Shown piece after piece: positions 45,072 through 55,032 of a DNA stretch of 64,000 nucleotides. The notes under the pieces are model-generated. The model saw only the letters and a program-made list of their open reading frames with translations, did not search any database and was not told the origin of the DNA. The DNA comes from Variovorax sp. 54 (GTDB lineage Bacteria > Pseudomonadota > Gammaproteobacteria > Burkholderiales > Burkholderiaceae_C): assembly GCF_002754375.1 (NCBI RefSeq), contig NZ_PEFF01000001.1, positions 6,465,501 to 6,529,500 on the forward strand, given 5' to 3'. How positions within the stretch are numbered: position 1 is the stretch's first letter; each line of letters opens with the position of its first letter. Both the position numbers and the translations under genes were made by a program.

Positions 45072-45419
45072 ATGCGAAAGACCCTCGGCCTTCTGGCCAT
45101 CCTGACCCTGGCCGGCGCGGCCTCTGCCGAAACCTACGACGGCGTGCACCAGGGCGCCGGCCTGCTCTCGCGCGACGAGGTGGCCGCCCAGGCCGTCGCC
45201 GCGGCCCACGCCCCCGATCAGAACGTGACGCGCGGCTCGCGCGGTCCCGATCCCTTCACGTCCACCGTCTCGCGCGAAGCCGTGCGCCAGGTCGCAGTGG
45301 CGACCGCGCATGCGCCCGACCAGAACGTGGTGAGCGGTTCGCGATTCAACAGCGTGATCGTCTCCACGATGCCGAACACGCGAACGGCCGCAGGCGCTGC
45401 CGTCGACCGCCAGCCCTGA
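45072..45419 (+). CDS. Small exported repeat protein of unknown function
   Basis: A 115-residue protein with a clean signal peptide ([19 protein letters not shown]). The mature part holds two imperfect repeats of about 25 residues: [20 protein letters not shown] then VTRGSR, and [20 protein letters not shown] then VVSGSR. The repeat resembles small periplasmic proteins (DUF4148-like) common in Burkholderiales, of unknown function. It follows the two-component system behind four phased half-sites, and paoA starts 23 bp after its stop, so it may be the first gene of the pao transcript. Confidence 0.75.
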   Translation: MRKTLGLLAILTLAGAASAETYDGVHQGAGLLSRDEVAAQAVAAAHAPDQNVTRGSRGPDPFTSTVSREAVRQVAVATAHAPDQNVVSGSRFNSVIVSTMPNTRTAAGAAVDRQP

Positions 45420-45442
45420 CGCACGTCCCGCGGGAGCCCACG

Positions 45443-46087
45443 ATGAGTGCCGAAACCCAGGACGGCTACACCCGCCGCACAGTGCTGGCGAGTGGCGCGG
45501 CCGGCGTTGCAGCGGTCGCGCTGCCGCTGGCGGCGCGTGCCGAACCGGTGGCGCAAGCCGCTGCCGCGCCAGGGCCGACGACGGCCGTCAGCCTGCGCAT
45601 CAACGGCGCACTGCATGCGCTGTCGATCGACCCGCGGGTCACGCTGCTCGACCTGCTGCGCGAGCAGCTGCACCTCACGGGCTCCAAGAAGGGCTGCGAC
45701 CACGGCCAGTGCGGCGCCTGCACGGTGCTGGTCAACGGGCGGCGCATCAACAGCTGCCTCACGCTCGCGGTGCTGCACGAGGGCGACGCGGTGACGACCA
45801 TCGAGGGCCTGGGCGAACCGAAGACGCTGCACCCGATGCAAGCCGCCTTCGTCAAGCACGACGGCTACCAGTGCGGCTACTGCACGCCGGGCCAGATCTG
45901 CTCGGCGGTCGGCATGCTCGGCGAGATGCGCGGCGGCATGCCCAGCCACGTCACGCACGACCTGGCCGCGCCCGTGACCTTCAGCCACGAGGAAATGCGC
46001 GAGCGCATGAGCGGCAACATCTGCCGCTGCGCGGGCTACCCGAACATCATCGCGGCCATCCGCGAAGTGGCGGGAGTCGCGGCATGA
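45443..46087 (+). CDS. paoA: Aldehyde oxidoreductase, [2Fe-2S] subunit (PaoA-type)
   Basis: The 214-residue iron-sulfur subunit of a molybdenum xanthine-oxidase-family enzyme. Tat signal [20 protein letters not shown] targets the folded complex to the periplasm. Two [2Fe-2S] centres are seen: [15 protein letters not shown]...NSC (plant-type ferredoxin fold), and CGYCTPGQ with CRCAGYPNI (helical fold). Subunits B and C follow directly, as in E. coli paoABC, which oxidises aromatic aldehydes to acids. Confidence 0.93.
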   Translation: MSAETQDGYTRRTVLASGAAGVAAVALPLAARAEPVAQAAAAPGPTTAVSLRINGALHALSIDPRVTLLDLLREQLHLTGSKKGCDHGQCGACTVLVNGRRINSCLTLAVLHEGDAVTTIEGLGEPKTLHPMQAAFVKHDGYQCGYCTPGQICSAVGMLGEMRGGMPSHVTHDLAAPVTFSHEEMRERMSGNICRCAGYPNIIAAIREVAGVAA

Positions 46088-47067
46088 GGGCCTTCACCTT
46101 CGAACGTGCAGCCACGCCGGCCGCCGCCGCGCTGGCGATGCAGCAGCATCCGGGCGCGCGCTTCATCGCGGGCGGCACCAACCTGCTGGACCTGATGAAG
46201 CTCGACATCGAGCGGCCCCCGCACCTGATCGACGTCAATCGCTTGGGGCTTGATCGCATCGAAGCCTTGCCCGATGGCGGCCTGAAGATCGGCGCGCTGG
46301 TGCGCAACAGCGACCTCGCGGCCGATGCGCGCGTGCGGCAAGGCCACCCGCTGCTGTCGCGCGCGCTGCTGTCGGGCGCCAGCGCGCAGCTGCGCAACAA
46401 GGCGACCACCGCGGGCAACCTGCTGCAGCGCACGCGCTGCTTCTATTTCTACGACACGACCAAGCCCTGCAACAAGCGCATGCCGGGCAGCGGTTGCGCG
46501 GCGATGGAGGGCTTCAACCGCATCCACGCGATCTTCGGCGGGAGCGCGCAGTGCATCGCGGTGCATTCGTCCGACATGGCGGTGGCGTTGCGTGCGCTCG
46601 ATGCGCAGGTGGAGACCGTGTCGGCCAGCGGTGCGGCGCGGCGCATTCCCATCGCCGAGCTGCATCGCCTGCCGGGCGACACACCCGAGGTCGAGACCGT
46701 GCTCGCGCCGGACGAGTTGATCACCGCCGTGACCTTGCCCGCACCGCTGGGCAGCACGCAGCTCTACCGCAAGGTGCGCGACCGTGCCTCGTACGCTTTT
46801 GCGCTGGTCTCCGTCGCAGCCGTGGTGGTGCGCGAAGGCCGCACCGTGACCGCGGCGCGCCTGGCCTTCGGCGGACTGGCCGCGAAGCCGTGGCGCAACG
46901 AAGAGGCCGAGCGTCGGCTTGTCGGTACCGACGGCGGCACGCAGGCACGCGAGGCCGTGGCCGATCTGCTGCTCGCCGACGCACGCGGCCATGGGCACAA
47001 CGATTTCAAGATCCCGCTGCTGCGCCGCACCCTGCATGCCACGTTGGCGCAGGCGATCGAAACCTGA
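46084..47067 (+). CDS. paoB: Aldehyde oxidoreductase, FAD-binding subunit (PaoB-type)
   Basis: A 327-residue FAD subunit: [19 protein letters not shown] (FAD-binding loop), [25 protein letters not shown], then Cys residues in [17 protein letters not shown] and SAQCIAVH. These supply the extra [4Fe-4S] cluster that marks PaoB-type subunits. ATGA overlap with paoA. The subunit passes electrons from the Mo site to the final acceptor. Confidence 0.93.
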   Translation: MRAFTFERAATPAAAALAMQQHPGARFIAGGTNLLDLMKLDIERPPHLIDVNRLGLDRIEALPDGGLKIGALVRNSDLAADARVRQGHPLLSRALLSGASAQLRNKATTAGNLLQRTRCFYFYDTTKPCNKRMPGSGCAAMEGFNRIHAIFGGSAQCIAVHSSDMAVALRALDAQVETVSASGAARRIPIAELHRLPGDTPEVETVLAPDELITAVTLPAPLGSTQLYRKVRDRASYAFALVSVAAVVVREGRTVTAARLAFGGLAAKPWRNEEAERRLVGTDGGTQAREAVADLLLADARGHGHNDFKIPLLRRTLHATLAQAIET

Positions 47068-47082
47068 AGGGAGGTTGCCACC

Positions 47083-49311
47083 ATGCAATTCACCGAAGCC
47101 GCCGGGCCGAGCGCCCTGGACCGCGAGCGCGTGCTGGGCCGCCCGCTCGACCGCATCGACGGACCGATCAAGGTCAGCGGCCGTGCCCGCTACAGCTACG
47201 AGTACGACAACGAGGTGCCCGACGCCGCCTATGGCTGGGTCGTGCTCGCGGGCATCGCCAAGGGCCGCATCACGCACATCGACACCGCCGAGGCGCAGCG
47301 CGCGCCGGGCGTGCTGCTGGTCTACACCTACGCCAACGTGCCGCGCATGGTGCCGAAGGGGCGCGCCAATGTGGTGTCGCAGCTGTCGGGGCCCGAGGTG
47401 CAGCAGCACGGCCAGGCGGTGGCCTTCGTGGTGGCGCAGACCTTCGAGCAGGCGAGGGCGGCCTCGTTCCTGATCCGCATCGACTACGCGCGCGGCGCGG
47501 GCCGCTTCGATCTCGCAGCTGCGCAGGCCAGTGCCCCCAAGCCCGGTGACGATCCCAGCGCTGGTGGCGAAAGCGCGGCCGACACGGCGGTGGGCGACTT
47601 CCAGGGCGCCTACGACGCGGCACCCGTCACGCTCGACCAGACCTACACCACGCCCGACCAGCATCCCGCGATGCTGGAGCCGCAGGCCACCACCGCGCGC
47701 TGGGACGGCGACCGGCTCACGCTCTACACCTCGCACCAGATGCCGAACTGGGCCGCCAGTGACGTGGCGGCCATGCTGGATGTGCCGGTGGCGCAGGTGC
47801 GCGTGGTCTCGGCCTTCGTCGGCGGCGGCTTCGGCTCCAAGCTGCGCACGCATGCCGACGCGGTGCTCTCGGCCTTCGCCGCGCGCGAGTTGCGCAGGCC
47901 CGTGAAGACGGCGCTGGCGCGCGAGCAGCTGCTCAACCACACGACGCGGCGTGCCGCGACCATCCAGCGCGTGCGCCTGGGCGCCACGCCCGACGGCCGG
48001 CTCATCGCCATCGGCCACGAGACCTGGACGAGCAACCTGCCGGGCCGCAGCTACTACGAGGGTGCCTCGCGCCAGACGCGCCTGCTCTACGCCGCCCCGA
48101 ACCGCATGACGGCGCACCGCGTGGCCGCGCTCGACCTGCCCGAGGCCGCCGCCATGCGTGCACCGGCCACCGCCAGCGGGCAGATGGCCTTCGAGGTGGC
48201 GCTCGACGAACTCGCGGAGAAACTGCGCATCGACCCGGTGCAACTGCGCATCCTCAACGACAGCCCGCACGATCCCGAACGCGGGCCGTCGCGCCCGTAC
48301 TCGGGGCGCAAGCTGATCGAGTGCCTGCGCGAGGGCGCGCGGCGCTTCGGGTGGGACAAGAGAAGCCCCGTGCCGGGGAGGGTGCGCGACGGCCGCTGGC
48401 TGGTCGGCATGGGCGTGGCCAGCGCCATCCACCACCACTCGGTGCGGCCGTCGAACGCACGGTTGAGCCTCGACGCGCAAGGCCGGCTGCTGATCGAGAC
48501 CTCGATGACCGACATCGGCACCGGCACCTACACCGTGCTGGCGCAGATCGCGGCCGAGATGACCGGCATTCCGATGGACCGCATCGGTGTGCGGCTTGGC
48601 GACACGGCGTTGCCGATGGGCGCGGGCTCGATCGCGTCGATCGGCGCGTCGAGTGCGGGGGCTTCGGTCTTCGACGGCTGCCAGCAGCTGTGCCGCCTGC
48701 TCGCGCAGCGCGCCGGCTTCGACGCGCAGACCGCGCGCTTCGAGCGTGGCCGCATCGCCCTGGGGCGCCGCTCGCATGCGCTCGGCGAGCTGGCGGGCGC
48801 GGAAGGCCTCAGCGTGCTCGGCAACGTCGAGCCCGGCGACCTGCACCGTCGCTATGCGCAGGCCGCGTTCGGCGCCCACTTCTGCGAGGTGGGCGTGGAC
48901 ATCGACACCGGCGAGACGCGCGTGCGCCGCATGCTCGGCGTGTTCGCGGCGGGCCGCATCCTCAACATGAAGACCGCACGCAGCCAGGCCATCGGCGGCA
49001 TGGTGTTCGGCGTGGGCGCGGCGCTGCATGAGGAGGCCGTGGTCGACGCGCACCACGGCTATTTCGTCAACCACGACATGGCCGAGTACCTGGTGCCCGT
49101 GCACGCCGACATTCCGGACATCGACGCCGTGTACCTGCAGGACAGCGACGATCTCGCGAGCCCGATCAAGTCGAAGGGCATCGGTGAGCTGGGCACCTGC
49201 GGCTCGGCCGCGGCGGTGGCGAATGCGATCTACAACGCGACCGGCGTGCGCGTGCGGAATTACCCGATCACGCTCGACAAGCTGCTGCCCGGGCTGCCGC
49301 TGCGTGCTTGA
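47083..49311 (+). CDS. paoC: Aldehyde oxidoreductase, molybdenum-binding subunit (PaoC-type)
   Basis: The 742-residue catalytic subunit. It begins LGRPLDRIDGPIKVSGRARYSYEY and carries the Mo/pterin loops FVGGGFGSKLRTH, MRAPATASGQMAFEVALDELA, TDIGTGTYTVLAQIA and GAGSIASIGASSAG. The catalytic Glu is in KGIGELGTCGSAAAVANA. An upstream AGGGAGG supports ATG 47083. PaoD, the XdhC-like chaperone that inserts sulfurated cofactor, is not downstream. The next gene is a phospholipase-D-family lipoprotein, so that function must be encoded elsewhere. Confidence 0.94.
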   Translation: MQFTEAAGPSALDRERVLGRPLDRIDGPIKVSGRARYSYEYDNEVPDAAYGWVVLAGIAKGRITHIDTAEAQRAPGVLLVYTYANVPRMVPKGRANVVSQLSGPEVQQHGQAVAFVVAQTFEQARAASFLIRIDYARGAGRFDLAAAQASAPKPGDDPSAGGESAADTAVGDFQGAYDAAPVTLDQTYTTPDQHPAMLEPQATTARWDGDRLTLYTSHQMPNWAASDVAAMLDVPVAQVRVVSAFVGGGFGSKLRTHADAVLSAFAARELRRPVKTALAREQLLNHTTRRAATIQRVRLGATPDGRLIAIGHETWTSNLPGRSYYEGASRQTRLLYAAPNRMTAHRVAALDLPEAAAMRAPATASGQMAFEVALDELAEKLRIDPVQLRILNDSPHDPERGPSRPYSGRKLIECLREGARRFGWDKRSPVPGRVRDGRWLVGMGVASAIHHHSVRPSNARLSLDAQGRLLIETSMTDIGTGTYTVLAQIAAEMTGIPMDRIGVRLGDTALPMGAGSIASIGASSAGASVFDGCQQLCRLLAQRAGFDAQTARFERGRIALGRRSHALGELAGAEGLSVLGNVEPGDLHRRYAQAAFGAHFCEVGVDIDTGETRVRRMLGVFAAGRILNMKTARSQAIGGMVFGVGAALHEEAVVDAHHGYFVNHDMAEYLVPVHADIPDIDAVYLQDSDDLASPIKSKGIGELGTCGSAAAVANAIYNATGVRVRNYPITLDKLLPGLPLRA

Positions 49312-49352
49312 ATGGCGGCGTTGCCCTGCGCCACCCATCCGCTGTCCTCGCC

Positions 49353-50960
49353 ATGCCCGCCATTGCCTCTTTCGCCACCTGGACCCGCGTGCTCTTCGCG
49401 GCCGCCGCGGCGCTCCTGATCACCGGCTGCGCGACGCTGTCCGACGAAGGGCCACGCACCGCCAGCACCTCACTGCCCGTGCAGGACCCGGCCACGCCGC
49501 TCGATCGCATCGCCACCGCATCGATGGAGGGCGTGGACGCTGGCGCCAGCGGCTTTCGCCTGATGTTGGGCCTGGCCAGCATGGACACGCGCCTGGCGCT
49601 GCTGCGTGGCGCGCAGCGTTCGCTCGACCTGCAGTACTACCACCTGCACGACGACGCAACCGGCCGGCTGGTGCTGCGCGAGCTGCGCAACGCGGCAACG
49701 CGTGGCGTGCGCGTGCGGCTGCTGGTCGACGACCTCTACACGGAAGACATCGGGCCGCTGCTCGAAGGGCTGGGCGCCTACCCGAACGTGGAGGTGCGCA
49801 TCTTCAACCCCTTTCCCACACGCGGCAGCACGGCCACCCGCTTCGGCCTGGCGTTGTTCGACTTCGCGCGCCTGAACCGTCGCATGCACAACAAGCTGTT
49901 CGTGGCCGACGGCGTGCTGGCCGTCGCTGGAGGGCGCAATCTGGGCGACATCTACTTCATGCGCGATGCCGACGCCAACTTCTTCGACTACGACGTGCTG
50001 GTGGCGGGCGCGGTGCTGCCGCAGATGGCAAGCCTCCTCGACGAATACTGGAATGCGCCGCAGGTGCGCACAGCGACGTCGGTGCTGCACCCCTCGGCCG
50101 ATGCCGAAGCCTTGCGCCGTGCCTTCGATGCGCGCGTGGACGGCGCCGACACGCCCGAGCCGGTGCCGTTTCGCACCGTCGATCCCACGGGCCGCGTCAC
50201 CCTGGGTGAGGAGCTGGCAGCCGGCCGCGTGAAGCTGGCCTTCGGCACGGCGCAGGCCTTTGCCGATTCACCGGCCAAGGCCTGGGGCCGGATGGAGACG
50301 CGACGCCTGCCCAGCGGCGCGCTCATCGACACCAGCCGCCGCTTGCTGGGCGAGGCGGCGCAGCGGGCGCAGTCTGAAATCCTCACGTCGTCGCCGTACT
50401 TCGTGCCGGGCCCGGCGGCGCTCGAGGGCATGCGCCGCAACGCGGCGCGGGGCATCCGCCAGACGCTCATCACCAACTCACTGGCCGCCACGGACGAGCC
50501 CGTGGTCCACACCGGCTACCGTCGCTACCGCGCGCAACTGCTGCAGGGCGGCATGCGCATCCACGAGATCCACCCGAACGCGGGCCGGGCGCTGTTCGTC
50601 GGCAGCATTGGCGCCGGTGCGCAGGTGCGGCTGCACACCAAGGCGCTGGTGATCGACCGCAAGACGCTCTTCCTGGGCTCGGTCAACATGGACCCGCGCT
50701 CCGATGCGCTGAACACCGAGTTCGGCCTGCGCATCGACTGCCCCGCGCTGGCCGAGGAGGCGAGCGCCTTCTTCGGCGAGCTGATGCTGCACGCGGCGTA
50801 CCAGGTGCGCCTGAAGCCGGGCAGCGACACTGCGCTGGCATGGTGGCGCATCGACAGCGACCCGCCCGTCCTGGTGACGGACGACGAGCCCGGCGCGGAC
50901 CTGGCGACCCGCGTCAGGCTCTACCTGCAGTCGCTGGTGATCCCCGAGTCGATGCTGTAG
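49353..50960 (+). CDS. Phospholipase D-family lipoprotein, cardiolipin synthase C-like
   Basis: A 535-residue protein with a lipoprotein signal (FAAAAALLITGCATL). It has two HKD motifs: RRMHNKLFVADGVLAVAGGRN (about 180-200) and VRLHTKALVIDRKTLFLGSVN (about 430-450), as in ClsC/YmdC-type cardiolipin synthases, which transfer phosphatidyl groups between phospholipids. ATG 49353 gives a short signal peptide; a start at 49308 would touch the paoC end. The lipobox is unusual for ClsC, which normally relies on other membrane contacts, so an envelope-anchored phosphodiesterase is an alternative. Confidence 0.87.
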   Translation: MPAIASFATWTRVLFAAAAALLITGCATLSDEGPRTASTSLPVQDPATPLDRIATASMEGVDAGASGFRLMLGLASMDTRLALLRGAQRSLDLQYYHLHDDATGRLVLRELRNAATRGVRVRLLVDDLYTEDIGPLLEGLGAYPNVEVRIFNPFPTRGSTATRFGLALFDFARLNRRMHNKLFVADGVLAVAGGRNLGDIYFMRDADANFFDYDVLVAGAVLPQMASLLDEYWNAPQVRTATSVLHPSADAEALRRAFDARVDGADTPEPVPFRTVDPTGRVTLGEELAAGRVKLAFGTAQAFADSPAKAWGRMETRRLPSGALIDTSRRLLGEAAQRAQSEILTSSPYFVPGPAALEGMRRNAARGIRQTLITNSLAATDEPVVHTGYRRYRAQLLQGGMRIHEIHPNAGRALFVGSIGAGAQVRLHTKALVIDRKTLFLGSVNMDPRSDALNTEFGLRIDCPALAEEASAFFGELMLHAAYQVRLKPGSDTALAWWRIDSDPPVLVTDDEPGADLATRVRLYLQSLVIPESML

Positions 50961-50970
50961 CGGGCTCGGC

Positions 50971-52029
50971 TCAGCGGTCGAAAGCGGCCTGCAGCTCGGC
51001 CTTGCTCGTGACGCCGCGTTGCAGCTGCAGCATCAACAGCAGACGCGCCTTCTGCGGGCTCAGGTCGCCGGCCATCACGGCGCCTGCTTCGTCGCTGGTC
51101 TTGCCGCCGCCCACGAAGCCGTAGACGGGCCGCGTGCGGCCGTTGTGCACGCGCGTGGAGACGACCACCGGCACGCCCTTCGACAGCGCGTACTTGAGCG
51201 CCTCGAACATCGAGACGTTCATGTTGCCCATGCCCACCGCCTGCACCACGATGCCCCTGGCGCCCTGGTCGACGGCGTAGCGCATCAGCGAGCCGTCGGC
51301 GCCGCCGAACATGGCGACGATCTCGACGCGCGGCATTTCTGCGGTGCCGATGTCGATGTGCTGGCGGCGCAGCGGCGCGCGGGTGAAGACGACCTTGTCG
51401 TCCCACACCTCGCCCAGGAAACCGAAGTCGCCCGAGTTGAAGGTCTCGACGTTGGCGGTGTGCGTCTTGGTGACGTTGCGCGCCGCGTTGATCTGGTTGT
51501 TCATCGCCAGCATCACGCCCTTGCCGCGCGCGTCGGGCGCGGTGGCGATGCGGATGGCGTTGAGCAGGTTGCGCGGGCCGTCGAAGTCGGAGGACGAGGC
51601 ATTGCGCTGCGCGCCGATGAGGATCACGGGCTTGTCGGACTTCACGGTCAGGTCCAGCCAGTAGGCTGTTTCTTCCATGGTGTCGGTGCCGTGCGCAATG
51701 ACGACGCCGGCCACCTCGGGGCGCGCGAGCGCGTCGTCGACGGCCTTGGTCAGGCGCGTCCACCACTTCGCCTCGATGTAGTTGGACGACATGGCCGAGA
51801 AGTTGTTGACCTCGATGGTCGCGTACTTGCCGGCATCGGGCACCGTCTGCATGAGGTCGTCGCCCGAGATCGCCGGCACCACGCCCTTGGTGACGGGGTC
51901 GATCTTCATCGCGATGGTCCCGCCCGTGGCGATGAACTGCACGACGGGCCGCGTCTGCGCCTGGGCCGATGTGGCCACGGCCGCCAGGCCAATCGTCGCG
52001 AGTGCCAGTGTCCTCTTTAGTGTCTTCAT
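50971..52029 (-). CDS. ansB: Periplasmic type II L-asparaginase
   Basis: A 352-residue enzyme hydrolysing asparagine (and often glutamine) in the periplasm. Signal peptide LALATIGLAAVATSAQAQ. The nucleophilic Thr lies in FIATGGTIA (residue 35), followed by the second active-site block VIAHGTDTMEETAYWLDLT with Thr-Asp and the later Lys/Glu region. The longer open frame to 52173 adds non-homologous residues, so ATG 52027-52029 is used. A TRAP transporter for an organic acid lies directly upstream on the same strand, an association seen elsewhere for asparaginases that feed aspartate uptake. Confidence 0.94.
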   Translation of the reverse strand: MKTLKRTLALATIGLAAVATSAQAQTRPVVQFIATGGTIAMKIDPVTKGVVPAISGDDLMQTVPDAGKYATIEVNNFSAMSSNYIEAKWWTRLTKAVDDALARPEVAGVVIAHGTDTMEETAYWLDLTVKSDKPVILIGAQRNASSSDFDGPRNLLNAIRIATAPDARGKGVMLAMNNQINAARNVTKTHTANVETFNSGDFGFLGEVWDDKVVFTRAPLRRQHIDIGTAEMPRVEIVAMFGGADGSLMRYAVDQGARGIVVQAVGMGNMNVSMFEALKYALSKGVPVVVSTRVHNGRTRPVYGFVGGGKTSDEAGAVMAGDLSPQKARLLLMLQLQRGVTSKAELQAAFDR

Positions 52030-52079
52030 GGGTGTCCTTGTCGAAGTGTGGGGGTGGAGGTGAGCGAGTCGTTGGCGCG

Positions 52080-53360
52080 TCAGCCGCCGAACCATTTGGC
52101 GGGCACGGTAACGAGCGAGGGAAACACTACCAGCAGGAACATCACCGCCAGCTCGGCCAGCATGAAAGGCCACACGCCCTTGGTGACCTCATCGATCTTC
52201 ATGCGGCCCACGCCGGCCACCACGTTGAGCACCGTGCCCACCGGCGGCGTGATGAGCCCGATCGAGTTGTTGATGATGAACAGCACGCCGAAGTAGACCG
52301 GGTCGATGCCCGCCGCCTTGACCACGGGCATCAGCACCGGCGTGAGGATCAGGATCGTCGGCGTCATGTCCATCGCGGTGCCGACGATCATCACCAGCAC
52401 CATGATCGCGACCAACAGCAGCGTCGGGCTGGCCATGAAGGGCTCGAGCAGCGCGATCACCTTGCTGGGCAGGTCGGCCACCGTGATGAGCCAGGCCGAC
52501 ACCATCGCGGCGGCAATCAGCAGCATGATCACCGAGGTGGTCTTGGCGGCCGAGACGAAGATCTCGTACAGCTGGCGCAGCTTCAGCTCTCGGTACACGA
52601 CGGTGGAGACGAACAGCGCATAGACCGCCGCGACCACGGCGGCCTCGGTGGGCGTGAACACGCCCGCGCGCAGGCCGACCAGGATGATCACCGGCAGCAT
52701 CAGCGCCCAGCCCGAGGCGCGCAGCGCCTTCAGCACCTCGGCACGCGAGCGGCGCGGCGGCGGCACGATCTGCTCGCGCCGGCCCAGCCACCACCAGGTG
52801 AACCACAGCGCGGCACCGATCAGCAGGCCCGGGAAGATGCCGGCCAGGAACAGCTTGGTGATCGACACGTTGGCCGCCACGCCGAAGATCACGAAGCCGA
52901 TGCTCGGCGGAATGACCGGGCCGATGATCCCGGAGGCCGCGATCAGCCCGCCCGAGCGCGCCTTGTCGTGCCCGGCCGAGACCATCATCGGCAGCAGCAG
53001 CGCGGTGAGCGCGGCGGCATCGGCCACCGCGGAGCCCGACAGCGCTGACAGCAGCACCGCCGCCATGATCGTGACGTAGCCCAGGCCGCCGCGGATGTGG
53101 CCGACCAGCGCCAGCGCCAGGTCGATGATGCGGCGCGACAGCCCGCCGACGTTCATGATCTCGCCGGCCAGCATGAAGAAGGGCACCGCCAGCAACGGAA
53201 AGCTGTCGGCCCCGTTGACCACGTTCTGCGCCAGGATCTGCGCGTCGAACAGGTCCAGGTGCCACATCAGGGCCACGCCGGTGGCCAGCAGCGCGAAGGC
53301 GATCGGGATGCCGAGCGCCATGGCGCCCAGCAAGGCGCCGATGAAGATGGCGACTGTCAT
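52080..53360 (-). CDS. dctM: TRAP transporter large membrane subunit
   Basis: A 426-residue, 12-13 helix permease (MTVAIFIGALLGAMALGIPIAFALLATG..., LLSALSGSAVADAAALTALLLPMM, GIIGPVIPPSIGFVIFG, VMIVGTAMDMTPTILILTPVLMPV and NSIGLITPPVGTVLNV), all characteristic DctM/SiaM sequences. It uses the sodium or proton gradient to import solute delivered by the periplasmic binder. ATGA overlap with dctQ. Its stop is 51 bp from the asparaginase start, on the same strand. Confidence 0.95.
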   Translation of the reverse strand: MTVAIFIGALLGAMALGIPIAFALLATGVALMWHLDLFDAQILAQNVVNGADSFPLLAVPFFMLAGEIMNVGGLSRRIIDLALALVGHIRGGLGYVTIMAAVLLSALSGSAVADAAALTALLLPMMVSAGHDKARSGGLIAASGIIGPVIPPSIGFVIFGVAANVSITKLFLAGIFPGLLIGAALWFTWWWLGRREQIVPPPRRSRAEVLKALRASGWALMLPVIILVGLRAGVFTPTEAAVVAAVYALFVSTVVYRELKLRQLYEIFVSAAKTTSVIMLLIAAAMVSAWLITVADLPSKVIALLEPFMASPTLLLVAIMVLVMIVGTAMDMTPTILILTPVLMPVVKAAGIDPVYFGVLFIINNSIGLITPPVGTVLNVVAGVGRMKIDEVTKGVWPFMLAELAVMFLLVVFPSLVTVPAKWFGG

Positions 53361-53941
53361 GGCCGTTCTCCTGGCGACCTGGGCTGTGCGGCTTCCTGGC
53401 GCGCGAGCTCGGCCTGCAGCGCCTCGAGCTCGCCCTGTTCCTCCGATTCCTTGACCATCACCATCTCGGCCTCGCTGAGCTGGCCCGTGAGCGCGCGCCA
53501 CAGCTCGCGCAGGATCAGCAGCCCCGCCGACGCGGCGAACACCACGCCCGAGCCGTAAAGGGCGGCGCTGGACATGCCCGTGACCGGCGCGGCCACGTCC
53601 CAGTTGATTCGCGCCTGGTCGAGGCTGCCGTCGAGCAGCAGCCAGGCGATGAACAGCATCAGTAGCTGGCCGGCCACGAGGCAGGCCTTCTTGCCGAACA
53701 GCGGCAGCCGCGACACCAGCATGTCGGTGCCGAGGTGGGCGTGCTCCTTGAGCGCGACGATTGCGCCCAGGAAGGTGACCCACACGAACAGCCAGCGCGA
53801 GACTTCTTCCGACACGGTGATGCCGGAGTTGAAGCCATAGCGCAGCACCACGTTGCCGAACACCAGCACCACCATGATCGCCAGGAACAGCGCGATCAGG
53901 CCCTCCAGCAGGCGGCAGTAGCCATCGATCAGGCGAGCCAT
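53357..53941 (-). CDS. dctQ: TRAP transporter small membrane subunit
   Basis: A 194-residue four-helix protein: IALFLAIMVVLVFGNVVLRYGFNSGITVSEEVSRWLFVWVTFLGAIVALKEHAHLGTDML is the standard DctQ opening with the conserved Glu/Arg pair. An extra C-terminal charged tail (ESEEQGELEALQAELARQEAAQ) may be a short coiled coil. ATGA overlap with dctM. Confidence 0.93.
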   Translation of the reverse strand: MARLIDGYCRLLEGLIALFLAIMVVLVFGNVVLRYGFNSGITVSEEVSRWLFVWVTFLGAIVALKEHAHLGTDMLVSRLPLFGKKACLVAGQLLMLFIAWLLLDGSLDQARINWDVAAPVTGMSSAALYGSGVVFAASAGLLILRELWRALTGQLSEAEMVMVKESEEQGELEALQAELARQEAAQPRSPGERP

Positions 53942-53975
53942 GATCTTCTTTCCTTGTGCGGTTGTCGGGCGGGGG

Positions 53976-55001
53976 CTACTTGGCGGCCCGTGCCTTGTCG
54001 AGCTCGGAGAACAGCTCTTGCGCCAGCACCGGGTCGATCTGCTTGACGTACTTTTCGGTCACCGGCTTGAGCTTCTCGCGCAGGCGCTCGCGTTCCTGCG
54101 CCGGGAACGCCGTCAGCGTCATGCCCTTGCTCTTGAGGAACTCGGCCGACTTCGCGTTCACCTCGCGGTTGGCGTTGCGCTGGTAGGGCTGGGCCTCCTT
54201 GGCGGCGTCGGCCAGGACCTTGCGTTCGTCCGCCGAGAGCTTGTCCCAGGTCTTCTTGCTGAACAGCAGCACGATCGGGTTGAAGGTGTGGCGCGTGTCG
54301 GAGGCGTACTTCTGGATCTCGTAGTACTTCGAGGCCTCGACCAGCGAGTACGGGTTCTCCTGGCCGTCCACGGCCTTCTGCTCCAGTGCGGTGTAGACCT
54401 CGGGCAAGGGCAGCGGCGAGGGGTTGGCACCCAAGGCGCTGAACATGTCGATCATCACGGGGATCTGCATCACGCGCAGCTTCAGGCCCTGCAGGTCTTC
54501 CATCTTCGTCACCGGGCGGCGGCTGTTGGTCACGTTGCGAAAGCCGTGCTCGAAGTAGGTCAGGCCGACGAGGCCCTTCTCGGGCAGCTTGTCCAGCAGC
54601 TTGCGCCCGACCGGGCCGTCGAGCACGAAGTCGGCCTCCTTCTCGTTGTTGAAGAGGAAGGGCAGGTCGAACAGCGAGAACTCCTTGATGGCCACCGAGA
54701 TCGATCCGGGCACCACCATCGTCAGGTCCACCGTGCCGCCCTGCAGCGACGAGATGACGGCCGCATCGCCGCCGAGCACGCCGGCAGGAAAGAGCTTCAC
54801 CTTCATCTTGCCGCCGCTCTTCTTGTCCACCAGGTCAGCGAAGCGCTGCGCGCCCATGCCCTGCGGGTGCTCCTTCTGGTTGACGAACGCGAGCTTGAAG
54901 TTGCGCTCCTTGATGTCCTGCGCGTGGCCGGGGCCCATGAGGGCGAAGGCGGCTGCGAGGCCGCACAGGGCACGGAGGACGCGTTGCGAGGGGGTCTTCA
55001 T
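53976..55001 (-). CDS. dctP: TRAP transporter substrate-binding protein
   Basis: A 341-residue periplasmic binder: signal peptide LAAAFALMGPGHAQ, then FKLAFVNQKEHPQGMGAQRFADLVDKKSGGKMKVKLFPAGVLGGDAAVI. GLKLRVMQIPVMIDMFSALGANPSPLPLPEVYTALEQKAVDGQENP carries the conserved Arg that grips the ligand carboxylate. AAGGAG lies eight bases before ATG 54999-55001. A DctP of this type usually binds C4-dicarboxylates, keto acids or aromatic acids. With the amidase gene 31 bp upstream on the same strand, a carboxylate derived from an amide is plausible. Confidence 0.95.
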   Translation of the reverse strand: MKTPSQRVLRALCGLAAAFALMGPGHAQDIKERNFKLAFVNQKEHPQGMGAQRFADLVDKKSGGKMKVKLFPAGVLGGDAAVISSLQGGTVDLTMVVPGSISVAIKEFSLFDLPFLFNNEKEADFVLDGPVGRKLLDKLPEKGLVGLTYFEHGFRNVTNSRRPVTKMEDLQGLKLRVMQIPVMIDMFSALGANPSPLPLPEVYTALEQKAVDGQENPYSLVEASKYYEIQKYASDTRHTFNPIVLLFSKKTWDKLSADERKVLADAAKEAQPYQRNANREVNAKSAEFLKSKGMTLTAFPAQERERLREKLKPVTEKYVKQIDPVLAQELFSELDKARAAK

Positions 55002-55032
55002 GGTGTATCTCCTTCTTGAAATTCGATGCTTC

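Noticed and set aside
46036..49338. An 1100-codon open frame on the minus strand across paoB and paoC
   Set aside because: It is antisense to two clearly recognisable enzyme subunits, has repetitive His/Arg/Gly-rich composition typical of GC-rich shadow frames, and shows no domain.
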